Origin: Bacteroidales bacterium
GTDB taxonomy: Bacteria; Bacteroidota; Bacteroidia; Bacteroidales; GCA-2711565
Reading direction: 5' to 3'
NCBI GenBank assembly: GCA_028280405.1
Contig: JANQLW010000037.1
Location: forward strand, 1-43,840
Length of the DNA: 43,840 bases
Part shown: positions 23,893 to 31,796 of the stretch, one piece after another
Layout of the letters: each line of letters starts with the position of its first letter
How positions within the stretch are numbered: position 1 is the stretch's first letter
The notes under the pieces: model-generated
The model's database searches: none
The model's input: only the letters and a program-made list of their open reading frames with translations
What the model was told of the DNA's origin: nothing
Made by a program: the position numbers and the translations under genes

Positions 23893-24139
23893 TCAATTCT
23901 TTTTCAAATTCGTATATAAATTCTTTAAGGCTACTACCATAAGCTTCACAAACTTCTTTTAGTTCTATTAAGTCTAACCGTCTTTCACCGGTTTCAATTT
24001 TACTAATAAAAGATTGAGGAACTTTAAGTTTATTTGCGATATCAATTTGTCTTAAGCCTGAGCCAACTCTTAGTCTATAAAGTTGTTTTAGGAGAGCATT
24101 GTATTCTTTTGTATATAAGCTTTTAGTCACAATAAACAA
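23879..24139 (-). CDS. XRE-family controller (C) protein of the restriction-modification system
   Basis: An 86-residue protein with a helix-turn-helix of the Cro/C1 type: RQIDIANKLKVPQSFISKIETGERRLDLIEL (quoted in two parts: RQIDIANKLKVPQ and SFISKIETGERRLDLIEL) at about residues 30-60. Small regulators like this time expression of the endonuclease after the methylase. It overlaps the endonuclease start by 14 bases. There is no ATG: the 24139 start is TTG and a GTG three codons in (24130) is an alternative. The operator dyads begin only six bases upstream, so the regulator probably controls its own operon. Confidence 0.85.
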   Translation of the reverse strand: MFIVTKSLYTKEYNALLKQLYRLRVGSGLRQIDIANKLKVPQSFISKIETGERRLDLIELKEVCEAYGSSLKEFIYEFEKELNESK

Positions 24140-24144
24140 ATGTA

Positions 24145-24176
24145 TATCCTAATTTAGAATATCCCAAATTAGGATA
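24145..24176. promoter_or_regulatory. C-protein operator, tandem dyads
   Basis: Perfect 11-base inverted repeat TATCCTAATTT (24145-24155) and AAATTAGGATA (24166-24176) with a 10-base spacer. Inside it, two 17-base imperfect dyads can be read (24145-24161 and 24160-24176), each of the form TATnC..A..T..GnATA, centres 15 bases apart. Paired operators of this type are typical of controller-protein promoters. It lies in the 75-base divergent gap between regulator and methylase. Confidence 0.75.
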
Positions 24177-24214
24177 CTAGCATATTCTTATTTATATTTG
24201 TAAAAAAGAAATTT

Positions 24215-25087
24215 ATGCAGCTTACAATTGATCAAAAATATGCAACTTATTATCCTCCAAAAACACAATTATTGAAATGGGTAGGTAACAAGCAAAGATA
24301 TGCTGGTGAAATTGCAAAATATTTTCCTTTAACATTTAATAATTTCTTTGAACCTTTTCTGGGTAGTGGAGCAATAATGGCTACTGTTTCTCCTTCAAAA
24401 GGAGTTGGTTCGGATGTATTCTTTCCATTAATTGAAATCTGGGAACAACTTGTTAAAAACCCTTTAGAGTTAGTTGAATGGTATGCGGAAAGGCGTGAAT
24501 TAATTAACGATGAAAATAAGGTTGAGGTTTATGAGAGAATTAAAAAATCTTATAATAGTAATCCTAATGGACCTGATTTTTTGTTTTTATCAAGATCATG
24601 TTATGGTGGAATAATTAGATTTAGAAAAGCAGATGGATATATGTCTACACCATGTGGTGTTCATAATCCTGTTTCTGTTGAAAGTTTTTCTAAAAGAGTT
24701 AATGAGTGGTACAGTAGGGTAAAAAATGTTAACTTTTTAAACCTTGATTATCAAGAAGCATTTGATTTAGCTAAGTATGATGATTTTATATATTGTGATC
24801 CTCCATATAGTCATAGTCAGTCTATATTATATGGGGCACAAGATTTTTCTTTAGAAAAACTACTAGAAAAAATAGATAAAGCAAAATCAAAGGGTGTAAA
24901 AGTTGCTTTGAGTATTGATGGAAATAAAAAATCAGGAAATTATATTTGTGATTTACCTATTCCAAAAGGACTGTTTGAAAAAGAAATATTTGTAAGTCTT
25001 GGTAGATCAATGTTAAGGCGATTTCAAATGGAAGGACAGACATTAGAAAATGAAATTGTTTCAGATAGACTTTTATTGACTTATTAA
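24215..25087 (+). CDS. DNA adenine methyltransferase, D12 (Dam-like) class
   Basis: A 290-residue N6-adenine methylase. KWVGNKQRYAGEI near residue 21 resembles the KWAGGK opening of D12 enzymes. The AdoMet motif I is FEPFLGSGAI (residues 45-54) and the catalytic motif is DPPY (195-198). The stretch SCYGGIIRFRKADGYMSTP lies between. It protects the host site from the neighbouring endonuclease. It is divergently transcribed from the regulator and endonuclease across the operator. The recognition sequence cannot be read from the protein; the D12 class includes GATC enzymes but also others. The cluster is visibly more AT-rich in codon choice than the flanking genes, consistent with transfer. Confidence 0.92.
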   Translation: MQLTIDQKYATYYPPKTQLLKWVGNKQRYAGEIAKYFPLTFNNFFEPFLGSGAIMATVSPSKGVGSDVFFPLIEIWEQLVKNPLELVEWYAERRELINDENKVEVYERIKKSYNSNPNGPDFLFLSRSCYGGIIRFRKADGYMSTPCGVHNPVSVESFSKRVNEWYSRVKNVNFLNLDYQEAFDLAKYDDFIYCDPPYSHSQSILYGAQDFSLEKLLEKIDKAKSKGVKVALSIDGNKKSGNYICDLPIPKGLFEKEIFVSLGRSMLRRFQMEGQTLENEIVSDRLLLTY

Positions 25088-25111
25088 ACTATAATTTTTT
25101 AATAATAGTTT
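25086..25111 (+). terminator. weak terminator after the methylase
   Basis: Arms AAACTAT (25086-25092) and ATAGTTT (25105-25111) with a T-rich loop, followed by TTC and AT-rich sequence. It overlaps the last base or two of the methylase stop codon. The AT-only stem makes it weak. Confidence 0.45.
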
Positions 25112-25199
25112 TCTTAATTACCAAAATAATTTAAATTAGCAGCCGAACTGAATTATATAAAAATGAAAATTTATATATGATTTAAGGATAAAAATTTAA

Positions 25200-25213
25200 T
25201 TTCGCGAGCGAAA
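25200..25213. promoter_or_regulatory. short GC-centred palindrome before trkA
   Basis: TTTCGCGAGCGAAA is a perfect 6+6 inverted repeat with a 2-base centre, ending 14 bases before the trkA ATG. It could be an operator or a small RNA hairpin near the ribosome site. It stands out because the surrounding DNA is very AT-rich. Confidence 0.35.
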
Positions 25214-25227
25214 AAATACGATCAGAA

Positions 25228-26568
25228 ATGAATATAGTTATTGCAGGAGATGGGGAAGTCGGTTTGCATTTAGCCAAAGATCTGGCAAGTGAAAATCATA
25301 ACATCACCATTGTTGACCCGCATGAAGAGCTTCTTAAAATGGTTGAATCTCATACCGACCTAATGACTATTACCGGAGATTCAACTTCCATATCTGTTTT
25401 AACAAAAGCGAATATTAAAAAAGCAGATTTATTAATTTCCGTGGTTCATGATGAACATATAAATGTGATTACTGCAATTTTAGGTAAGAAGCTTGGAGCT
25501 AAAAAAGTGATTGCCCGTGTAAATAGCCTGGAAAATATTACCGAAGAGAACAGGAAGATCTATGAAAGCCTGGGGATAGATGCCATGGTTTGTCCGGAAG
25601 AGATTGCTTCTACTGAAATTATTAATCTTCTTCATCAAACAGCTGCCACAGAGATTTTTGATTTTTCAGATGAAAAGCTGTTTTTATTTCTGATTAAACT
25701 GGAACATTCGGCACCTGTAGCCGGAAAAACTTTAACCCAGATTGCTAAGGAGTATCCTCATTTGAATTTCCGGGCTGTAGCCATACATCGTAATTCTCAA
25801 ACCATTATACCTAAAGGAGATAATTTCTTAAAACCTAATGATCTGATTTATGTAATAACCAAGGAAGAGGGTGTTGATAATCTGCTTAAACTTAGTGGAA
25901 AAGAGAGATATCCGATTGAAAATATAATGGTAGTTGGAGGTGGACGAGTAGGCCGTACTGCTTGTAAACGTCTTGAAAAAGAATTGAACATTAAACTTAT
26001 TGAGAGTGATAAAGATCGTTGCATGGCCCTTACCGATTATCTGGAAGATACATTGGTGATTAATGGGGATGCAAGAGATATACAGTTATTAGAGGAAGAA
26101 GATATCAGAGGCATTGATGCTTTTATTGCTGTGACAAATAATTCTGAAACCAATATCCTTACCTGCTTGCATGCTCGTAAATACGGAGTAAAGAAAACCA
26201 TAGCTTTGGTAGAAAATATAGATTATATAGACATTTCTAAAAACATAGGCATAGATACTATCATTAATAAAAAACTTATTACAGCCAGTTATATTATTAA
26301 GTTTACCATGGGTTCGGAAGTAACCAATATAAAGTGTCTGAGTGGCATTGATGCTGAAGTTATGGAATTAGTGGCTAAACCAAAATCTCCTGTAACCAAA
26401 AAACCTGTTTGTAAACTGAATTTCCCGGACGGAGCAATTATTGGTGGTGTAATCCGGGGAGAAGACAGCCAAATTGTGACTGGTGATCTTCAAATTCTGG
26501 AAGGAGATAAAGTCGTTGTATTTTCGCTTCCACAGGCCATCAAAAAGATTGATAAGTTTTTTAATTAG
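25228..26568 (+). CDS. trkA: Trk potassium transporter regulatory subunit TrkA
   Basis: A 446-residue cytoplasmic protein with two RCK halves. The first opens with IVIAGDGEVGLHLAKDL (nucleotide-binding GxGxxG) and an acidic end of the second strand (NITIVDPHEE). The second begins near residue 233 with IMVVGGGRVGRTACKRL. Each is followed by a TrkA-C region. It gates the TrkH channel in response to nucleotide binding. It is 30 bases upstream of trkH on the same strand. Confidence 0.95.
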   Translation: MNIVIAGDGEVGLHLAKDLASENHNITIVDPHEELLKMVESHTDLMTITGDSTSISVLTKANIKKADLLISVVHDEHINVITAILGKKLGAKKVIARVNSLENITEENRKIYESLGIDAMVCPEEIASTEIINLLHQTAATEIFDFSDEKLFLFLIKLEHSAPVAGKTLTQIAKEYPHLNFRAVAIHRNSQTIIPKGDNFLKPNDLIYVITKEEGVDNLLKLSGKERYPIENIMVVGGGRVGRTACKRLEKELNIKLIESDKDRCMALTDYLEDTLVINGDARDIQLLEEEDIRGIDAFIAVTNNSETNILTCLHARKYGVKKTIALVENIDYIDISKNIGIDTIINKKLITASYIIKFTMGSEVTNIKCLSGIDAEVMELVAKPKSPVTKKPVCKLNFPDGAIIGGVIRGEDSQIVTGDLQILEGDKVVVFSLPQAIKKIDKFFN

Positions 26569-26598
26569 TATTTTAGCTAAGGCCAGATTTAAATCACC

Positions 26599-28065
26599 AT
26601 GTCCAGAACCGCAGATATAAATTTCAGACTCATTCTTAGAATTATCGGATTCTTATTGATGGTTGAAGGTGCATTTATGTTCACCGGTTTGCCTTTTTCC
26701 TGGGTTTATGACGGCATTCAAAATATGGCTCTTTTGTATTCAGGAATCATAACTGTGGTTGTTGGCGGACTATTATACTGGGGTTTTAATGGCAAACGAA
26801 TGCAAAACAATATTGGGAAAAGGGAAGGTTATCTCATCGTCACTTTTACCTGGATTATTATATCTTTCTTTGGAGCACTTCCTTTTATATTAAGTGGTAC
26901 TATTACCAATTTTACGGATGCTTTCTTTGAAACCATTTCCGGTTTTACAACTACAGGAGCAAGCATACTTACAGATATTGAAGCTGTTCCCAAAGGTATT
27001 TTGTATTGGAGAAGTTTAACCCACTGGATCGGTGGGATGGGAATTATTGTTCTATCCGTTGCCATTCTCCCGGTTCTTGGTATTGCAGGTATGCAGTTGT
27101 TTGTTGCGGAAATGCCGGGCCCTGCTCCTGATAAGCTTCATCCTAGAATTACCCACACTGCAAAACGGCTTTGGGGTATTTATGTATTGCTTACAGGAAT
27201 AGAAACAGTGCTTCTTATGGCAGGGGGGATGGATTTTTTTGATGCGATATGTCATGCGTTTGGAACGATGGCTACAGGAGGTTTCTCCACACAAAATGAT
27301 GGTATTGCAGGTTATTCTCCTTATATCCAATATGTCATTATTTTATTTATGATATTGGCAGGAACCAATTTTACACTTCACTATTATGCCTTATTGGGTA
27401 AGTTTGGTAAAATCTGGAAGAATGAAGAATTCAGGTATTATGTTTGGATTATTACTATCGTTACGGTTATAATTTCTACTTCAATTATTATTATTGCGAA
27501 TTCAGGGATAGAAGAAACCATTCGGGAAACAATTTTCCAGGTTGTTTCCATCGTTACAACTACGGGATATATTACGTCAGATTATTTGCTTTGGCCAGGA
27601 ATGTCATGGTTGTTGATATTCTTACTGATGTTTATTGGTGGAAGTGCCGGATCCACAGGAGGTGGAATGAAAATCATTCGCCAGCTATTATTGATTAAAA
27701 ACAGTGGATTGGAACTGAAGCGTTTATTACATCCTCAAGCAGTGATCCCTGTTAAGTTTAATAAGAAATCTGTTTCCAAAGATATCATTTTCAAGATTAT
27801 GGCATTCTTCCTGATCTACATGGTTATTTTTGCCTTTGGCTCCCTGATTATGTCTTTAATGGGGCTTGATTTTGAATCTGCCATTGGTTCGGCAGCAGCA
27901 ACACTTGGTAACATCGGCCCCGGATTAGGAATGGTGGGGCCGGTAGGTAATTATGCAGATGTTCCTATGCTGGGTAAATGGTTTTTGTCGTTTTTAATGT
28001 TGCTGGGCAGACTGGAGCTCTTTACGGTATTAATCATCTTTGCTCCGGCTTTCTGGAGGAAATAA
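26599..28065 (+). CDS. trkH: Trk potassium uptake channel TrkH
   Basis: A 488-residue membrane protein with the repeated pore loops of the Trk/Ktr/HKT family. Selectivity-filter stretches are seen at ISGFTTTGASILTD, FGTMATGGFSTQN, VSIVTTTGYITSD and AAATLGNIGPGLG, and between them GGSAGSTGGGMKI, the known TrkH intramembrane-loop segment. It mediates potassium uptake at the inner membrane together with the TrkA ring encoded just upstream. Confidence 0.95.
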   Translation: MSRTADINFRLILRIIGFLLMVEGAFMFTGLPFSWVYDGIQNMALLYSGIITVVVGGLLYWGFNGKRMQNNIGKREGYLIVTFTWIIISFFGALPFILSGTITNFTDAFFETISGFTTTGASILTDIEAVPKGILYWRSLTHWIGGMGIIVLSVAILPVLGIAGMQLFVAEMPGPAPDKLHPRITHTAKRLWGIYVLLTGIETVLLMAGGMDFFDAICHAFGTMATGGFSTQNDGIAGYSPYIQYVIILFMILAGTNFTLHYYALLGKFGKIWKNEEFRYYVWIITIVTVIISTSIIIIANSGIEETIRETIFQVVSIVTTTGYITSDYLLWPGMSWLLIFLLMFIGGSAGSTGGGMKIIRQLLLIKNSGLELKRLLHPQAVIPVKFNKKSVSKDIIFKIMAFFLIYMVIFAFGSLIMSLMGLDFESAIGSAAATLGNIGPGLGMVGPVGNYADVPMLGKWFLSFLMLLGRLELFTVLIIFAPAFWRK

Positions 28066-28137
28066 TTCCCTTTCTTTACTTCATTTTTAGGAAGCTTTGA
28101 AAATTCTGTTAATTTTGATGGAATTTAAAAATTACCT

Positions 28138-29082
28138 GTGGATCAAAAATATTATGTCATTGTAAATCCGAATGCCGGAAAACGAAAAGGAGAAAAAGAC
28201 TGGAATCAGATATCTGCTCTTCTTACAGAAGTAGGATTTGAATATGAATATGTTTTTACTCAGGCTAAAAACCATGCAATTCACCTTAGCTTTGATGCTA
28301 TTTCAAAAGGGTATAAGCATATTATTGTTACCGGAGGTGATGGTACTTTAAATGAAGTTGTGAATGGCATTCTTTCTCAAGAATTGGTTCCTTCACCGGA
28401 AATAAAATTAGGAATGATTCCTGTTGGCACAGGTAATGACTGGGGAAGAATGTATGGAATTTCTAAAAACTATGCTGAAGCCATTCATACTATAAAAGAG
28501 TCCAAAACTTTTATTCAGGACGCCGGAAAAGTAGAGTATTATGAAAACGGGAAAAAACAATCCCGCTATTTTATTAATATAGCCGGTATAGGATATGATG
28601 CTTTGGTAGCTAAGAAAACCAATAAAATGAAAGAGAAAGGAAGTGGAGGTCCTTTTTCGTATTTAATAAATCTCTTTCTTGGCTTGCTTCAGTATAAATT
28701 TGCATCTTTAACTTTAAACATTGATGGGGAAGAGAGATTCAGGGGTAAAATATTTAGTATGTGTGTAGGATTGTGCAAGTATAATGGAGGAGGTATGATG
28801 CAACTTCCCAATGCCATTCCTGACAACGGTTTATTTGATATAACTTTAATTAAGAAAGCTTCCAAGTTTAAAGTAATTACAAATATTAAGAATCTTTATG
28901 ATGGTTCATTTGTGAGTCTCAAAGAAGTTGAAACCTATACGGGAAAAAAGGTTGAAATTTATGCTTCAAATTCAAAACCATTACTATTGGAAGCAGATGG
29001 CGAATCATTGGGAGAATCTCCGTTTTCTTTTGAAATGATTCCTAAAAGTATTTGTATTATTGGAGAAAAGAGCCCGGCTTAG
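28138..29082 (+). CDS. diacylglycerol-kinase-family lipid kinase (YegS/BmrU-like)
   Basis: A 314-residue protein with the DAGK catalytic motif VTGGDGTLNEVVNGI, preceded by VIVNPNAGKRKGEKDW and followed by IPVGTGNDWGR. It phosphorylates a lipid such as diacylglycerol, or makes a related phospholipid intermediate; substrate not determined. It starts at GTG 28138, which places the conserved YYVIVNPNAG at the N-terminus. A TAATTTTG -7-like box lies at 28110-28117, giving a possible short leader. It ends with a four-base overlap against convergent ispG. Confidence 0.92.
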   Translation: MDQKYYVIVNPNAGKRKGEKDWNQISALLTEVGFEYEYVFTQAKNHAIHLSFDAISKGYKHIIVTGGDGTLNEVVNGILSQELVPSPEIKLGMIPVGTGNDWGRMYGISKNYAEAIHTIKESKTFIQDAGKVEYYENGKKQSRYFINIAGIGYDALVAKKTNKMKEKGSGGPFSYLINLFLGLLQYKFASLTLNIDGEERFRGKIFSMCVGLCKYNGGGMMQLPNAIPDNGLFDITLIKKASKFKVITNIKNLYDGSFVSLKEVETYTGKKVEIYASNSKPLLLEADGESLGESPFSFEMIPKSICIIGEKSPA

Positions 29083-30755
29083 GAAGGATTTTTCCAATCT
29101 CCGCCTTCTTTAATTAATTCGATCAGCTCCTCAACTGCTAATTCTTCGGGAATCCCTTTTTTTACAAGTTCTCTGGTTTTATACAGATTTACCTTTCCTT
29201 TTCCTGCTCCCACATAACCATAATGTGCATCTGCCATTTCTCCGGGACCGTTTACTACGCATCCCATTACAGCAATTTTTAAACCAATTAAATGAGAAGT
29301 AGCTGCTTTTACTTTAGCAAAGGCTTCTTGAATATTATACTGAGTCCTGCCACATGATGGACAGGCAATATACTCTGTGGAAGTTATTCTGTTTCCACAT
29401 GCCTGCAGGATTTTTTTTGAAAGGTTTGTCAAGCATCCTTTATAGTTACTATTTTCTAACCAAATTCCATCTCCCAAACCATCTATTTGCAGATATCCCA
29501 GATCTATGGCTGACCGGATAATAAAATTGTCATCACTTAAACCGGAATAATCCCGTTTGATGATGACCGGATTTTTGTATTGAGCTTTGATGAATGATTT
29601 GAACTTATTCTTTTCGTTTTTTATAGAACTATTATGTTTAGAACTAAGAACTAAAAGCTTGTTATCCTTTGGAATACTGTTTAACGTAAATGGTATTGAG
29701 TACTTGTCACTAAGAATATGTTGGTTTTCTTCTGGCCAAAAATCGGCTTCACTTCCATATGTACCAATAATTTGAGGAACACTGTTTCCTCCTAAGTTAT
29801 GAATGGAAAAGCTTTTTCTTCTATTGTATTCAAATGGATTTATAGAAGGGTCGAATGCGGATTTGTTGGATTGCTCTGATCTTGATGTTTGGTAGTTCTT
29901 TAAGATAGATTGTGCTACCGGAATTTCATATTCAGGCTCTTCTGTTAAGGAAACCCGAATGGTATCTCCGATTCCATCTTCCAGTAATGTACCTATTCCG
30001 GCAGCAGATTTGATCCGCCCCTCCATTCCATTACCGGCTTCAGTAACCCCCAAATGTATAGGGTAATCCATTTCATGTTCAAGCATACGGTTTACCAATA
30101 ACCGATAAGCATGAACCATTACTTTCAGATTGCTGGATTTCATTGAAAGAACTATATTGTGAAACTGATTCGCTTCACAGATTTTTACAAATTCCAGGGC
30201 TGATTCAACCATCCCTAAAGGCGTATCTCCATATCTGGAACAGATTCTTTGGGAAAGCGATCCATGGTTAGTTCCTATCCTGATTGCAGTTCCCTTTGCC
30301 TTACAGATTTTTAGCAACGGATTTAGTTTATCAGAAATTTTTTCTAACTCTAAATTGTATTCTTTGTCAGTAAATTCAGTTTGTTTTGAAGAATTTCGGT
30401 CGGAATAATTACCCGGATTAATTCGGACTTTTTCAACAAAATGAGCAACTTTTTCAGCTACTTTTGCATGATAATGAACATCTGCAATAATTGGAGTTGC
30501 ATATCCTTTTTTCCTGATTCGTTTTTGTATTTCTCTCAGGCTCTGAACTTCTTTTAATGTGGGAACTGTGATTCTTACAAGCTCAGATCCGGCCTTTATC
30601 ATTCGAATACTTTGTGCAACTGTAGCTTCAATATCGTTAGTGTTAGTTGAAGTCATTGATTGTACCCTTATTGGGTTTGATTTTCCTAATAAAAGATCTC
30701 CAATCTTGATTTCTCTGGAAATAAAAGGTGTATTAAAAATGCTTTTTTGCTGCAT
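29079..30755 (-). CDS. ispG: 4-hydroxy-3-methylbut-2-en-1-yl diphosphate synthase, long form
   Basis: A 558-residue IspG/GcpE, the penultimate enzyme of the MEP isoprenoid pathway. The N-terminal TIM-barrel part has NPIRVQSMTSTNTND, PIIADVHYHAKVA and RINPGNYSD. The C-terminal iron-sulfur part has CPSCGRTQ and GCVVNGPGEMADA, supplying the three cluster cysteines. At about 560 rather than 370 residues it has the extra middle domain (about residues 290-440) known from plants, Chlamydiae and Bacteroidota. It is 44 bases downstream of the Crp/Fnr-type gene on the same strand. Confidence 0.95.
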   Translation of the reverse strand: MQQKSIFNTPFISREIKIGDLLLGKSNPIRVQSMTSTNTNDIEATVAQSIRMIKAGSELVRITVPTLKEVQSLREIQKRIRKKGYATPIIADVHYHAKVAEKVAHFVEKVRINPGNYSDRNSSKQTEFTDKEYNLELEKISDKLNPLLKICKAKGTAIRIGTNHGSLSQRICSRYGDTPLGMVESALEFVKICEANQFHNIVLSMKSSNLKVMVHAYRLLVNRMLEHEMDYPIHLGVTEAGNGMEGRIKSAAGIGTLLEDGIGDTIRVSLTEEPEYEIPVAQSILKNYQTSRSEQSNKSAFDPSINPFEYNRRKSFSIHNLGGNSVPQIIGTYGSEADFWPEENQHILSDKYSIPFTLNSIPKDNKLLVLSSKHNSSIKNEKNKFKSFIKAQYKNPVIIKRDYSGLSDDNFIIRSAIDLGYLQIDGLGDGIWLENSNYKGCLTNLSKKILQACGNRITSTEYIACPSCGRTQYNIQEAFAKVKAATSHLIGLKIAVMGCVVNGPGEMADAHYGYVGAGKGKVNLYKTRELVKKGIPEELAVEELIELIKEGGDWKNPS

Positions 30756-30799
30756 CGTGCCTGATTAAAAAGCAAAGTTAAGAAAATTAAATACCGGGT

Positions 30800-31495
30800 T
30801 TATCCGGTCTGGCTTAGTTTTTTCAAAGCATCTATATCGTGTATGGAAAAATCATTTCCTACGCAGGAAATATAACCGGAATCCTTAAACTCTTTCAATA
30901 TACGAATCGCACTTTCCTTTGACATGGCAGACAAATCTGCTATATCCTGACGATTTATATGTACAGTAAATTTATCTGATTCATATACTTTTTCAGAAAG
31001 ATATAATAAGGTGTCGGCAATTCTTCCGGGCATTTGTTTTTGTGTCAGGTTGGTTAGCATCTCAAAGTTATTAATGCCGTAAGTATTGATTTGTTTGAAT
31101 TGCTCAAAAGCAAAAACTGGATTTTTTTTAATAATCTCCTGGTAAACTTTTGCATCTATAAAGCATGCAACAACTTCTGTTAAAGCCGAAACTGTATAAT
31201 GCAGCCTGAAATCTACAAAAAGACCCGGTCCACCAATTAATTCAGAGGACTTAACAACTTTTAAAAGGAGATTTTTATTGTGATGCCCTTCAATATAAAT
31301 TTTTGCCATGCCAGAAATTACACAGGCAACATGAGTTAACATACCTCCCTGCTTAAAAATCGTTTCTCCTGAATTAAATCTTACTTCATGACGATTGTCA
31401 TTAATTAAAGAGATTTCTTCTTCGCTAAGATGAGTAAAAAGATTTGAATTTTTATTGCAATTCGAGCAAAATACGGTCTTAACAAATTTGGCCAT
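30800..31495 (-). CDS. Crp/Fnr family transcriptional regulator
   Basis: A 231-residue protein with an N-terminal cyclic-nucleotide-binding-type barrel (FNSGETIFKQGG at 40-51, SELIGGPGLF) and a C-terminal winged helix with NRQDIADLSAMSKESAIRILKEF as recognition region (quoted as NRQDIADLSAM and SKESAIRILKEF). Four cysteines could matter: Cys10 and Cys13 at the N-terminus, Cys58, and Cys111. E. coli FNR binds 4Fe-4S with three N-terminal cysteines plus Cys122; here only two are N-terminal, so a cluster is uncertain. It is divergent from the cytochrome cluster, and Fnr-like sites lie between, so it probably controls that cluster. Confidence 0.9.
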   Translation of the reverse strand: MAKFVKTVFCSNCNKNSNLFTHLSEEEISLINDNRHEVRFNSGETIFKQGGMLTHVACVISGMAKIYIEGHHNKNLLLKVVKSSELIGGPGLFVDFRLHYTVSALTEVVACFIDAKVYQEIIKKNPVFAFEQFKQINTYGINNFEMLTNLTQKQMPGRIADTLLYLSEKVYESDKFTVHINRQDIADLSAMSKESAIRILKEFKDSGYISCVGNDFSIHDIDALKKLSQTG

Positions 31496-31635
31496 AAGTA
31501 TTCATTTTCTAGTATTTATAGTTAGTCTAAGTAATGATGTGTGTTTTAAAATACTTCCATCTTTCAGCCACTATTCACTAAAACAATGTGTTATACTTTT
31601 ATTCAGACTGGTTATAAAAATGTAATACACAGTGT

Positions 31636-31651
31636 ATTGACAAATATCAAT
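31636..31651. promoter_or_regulatory. Fnr-like box 1
   Basis: ATTGACAAATATCAAT is ATTGA and TCAAT with a six-base spacer, and matches the Fnr consensus TTGAT-N4-ATCAA at nine of ten defined positions. It lies upstream of the hexahaem cytochrome gene, opposite a Crp/Fnr gene. Confidence 0.6.
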
Positions 31652-31693
31652 GAAATTTTAATAAATGTCAAGTAGGTTGTGAATTTATTTCAA

Positions 31694-31705
31694 TGATAAT
31701 TATCA
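31694..31705. promoter_or_regulatory. Fnr-like or Fur-like palindrome
   Basis: TGATAATTATCA is a perfect 12-base palindrome fitting the core TGAT-N4-ATCA of an Fnr site. It also resembles half of a Fur box. Sequence alone cannot distinguish them. Confidence 0.45.
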
Positions 31706-31716
31706 GATATCTCATT

Positions 31717-31732
31717 TGTTACATTTGTAACA
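31717..31732. promoter_or_regulatory. TGTTAC-N4-GTAACA palindrome overlapping a -7 box
   Basis: A perfect 16-base palindrome, TGTTACATTTGTAACA. Its inner part includes TACATTTG (31720-31727), which fits the Bacteroidota -7 box TAnnTTTG. If that is the cytochrome promoter, a protein bound here would block it. The palindrome is of Crp/Fnr-family type but not the Fnr consensus. Confidence 0.5.
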
Positions 31733-31796
31733 GCGCTAAATTATTGATTATTATTGTATATAGTCAAAACGCGCAAAAGAACTAAAACTACGACTT

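Larger units (their letters stand above)
31496..31796. other. 301-base divergent regulatory region
   Basis: It separates the Crp/Fnr gene from the cytochrome cluster and contains no ORF. It holds four palindromes: AATACACAGTGTATT (31624-31638), an Fnr-like site (31636-31651), TGATAATTATCA (31694-31705) and TGTTACATTTGTAACA (31717-31732). Such density of dyads suggests control by more than one dimeric regulator or by several sites for one. Confidence 0.6.

Noticed and set aside
30800..31495. Oxygen-sensing 4Fe-4S cluster as in E. coli FNR
   Set aside because: Only two N-terminal cysteines (10 and 13) are present instead of three, so the cluster cannot be asserted; the family call alone is kept.
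31694..31705. Definite Fur box
   Set aside because: Only half of the 19-base Fur pattern is present, and the Fnr-type core fits equally well.
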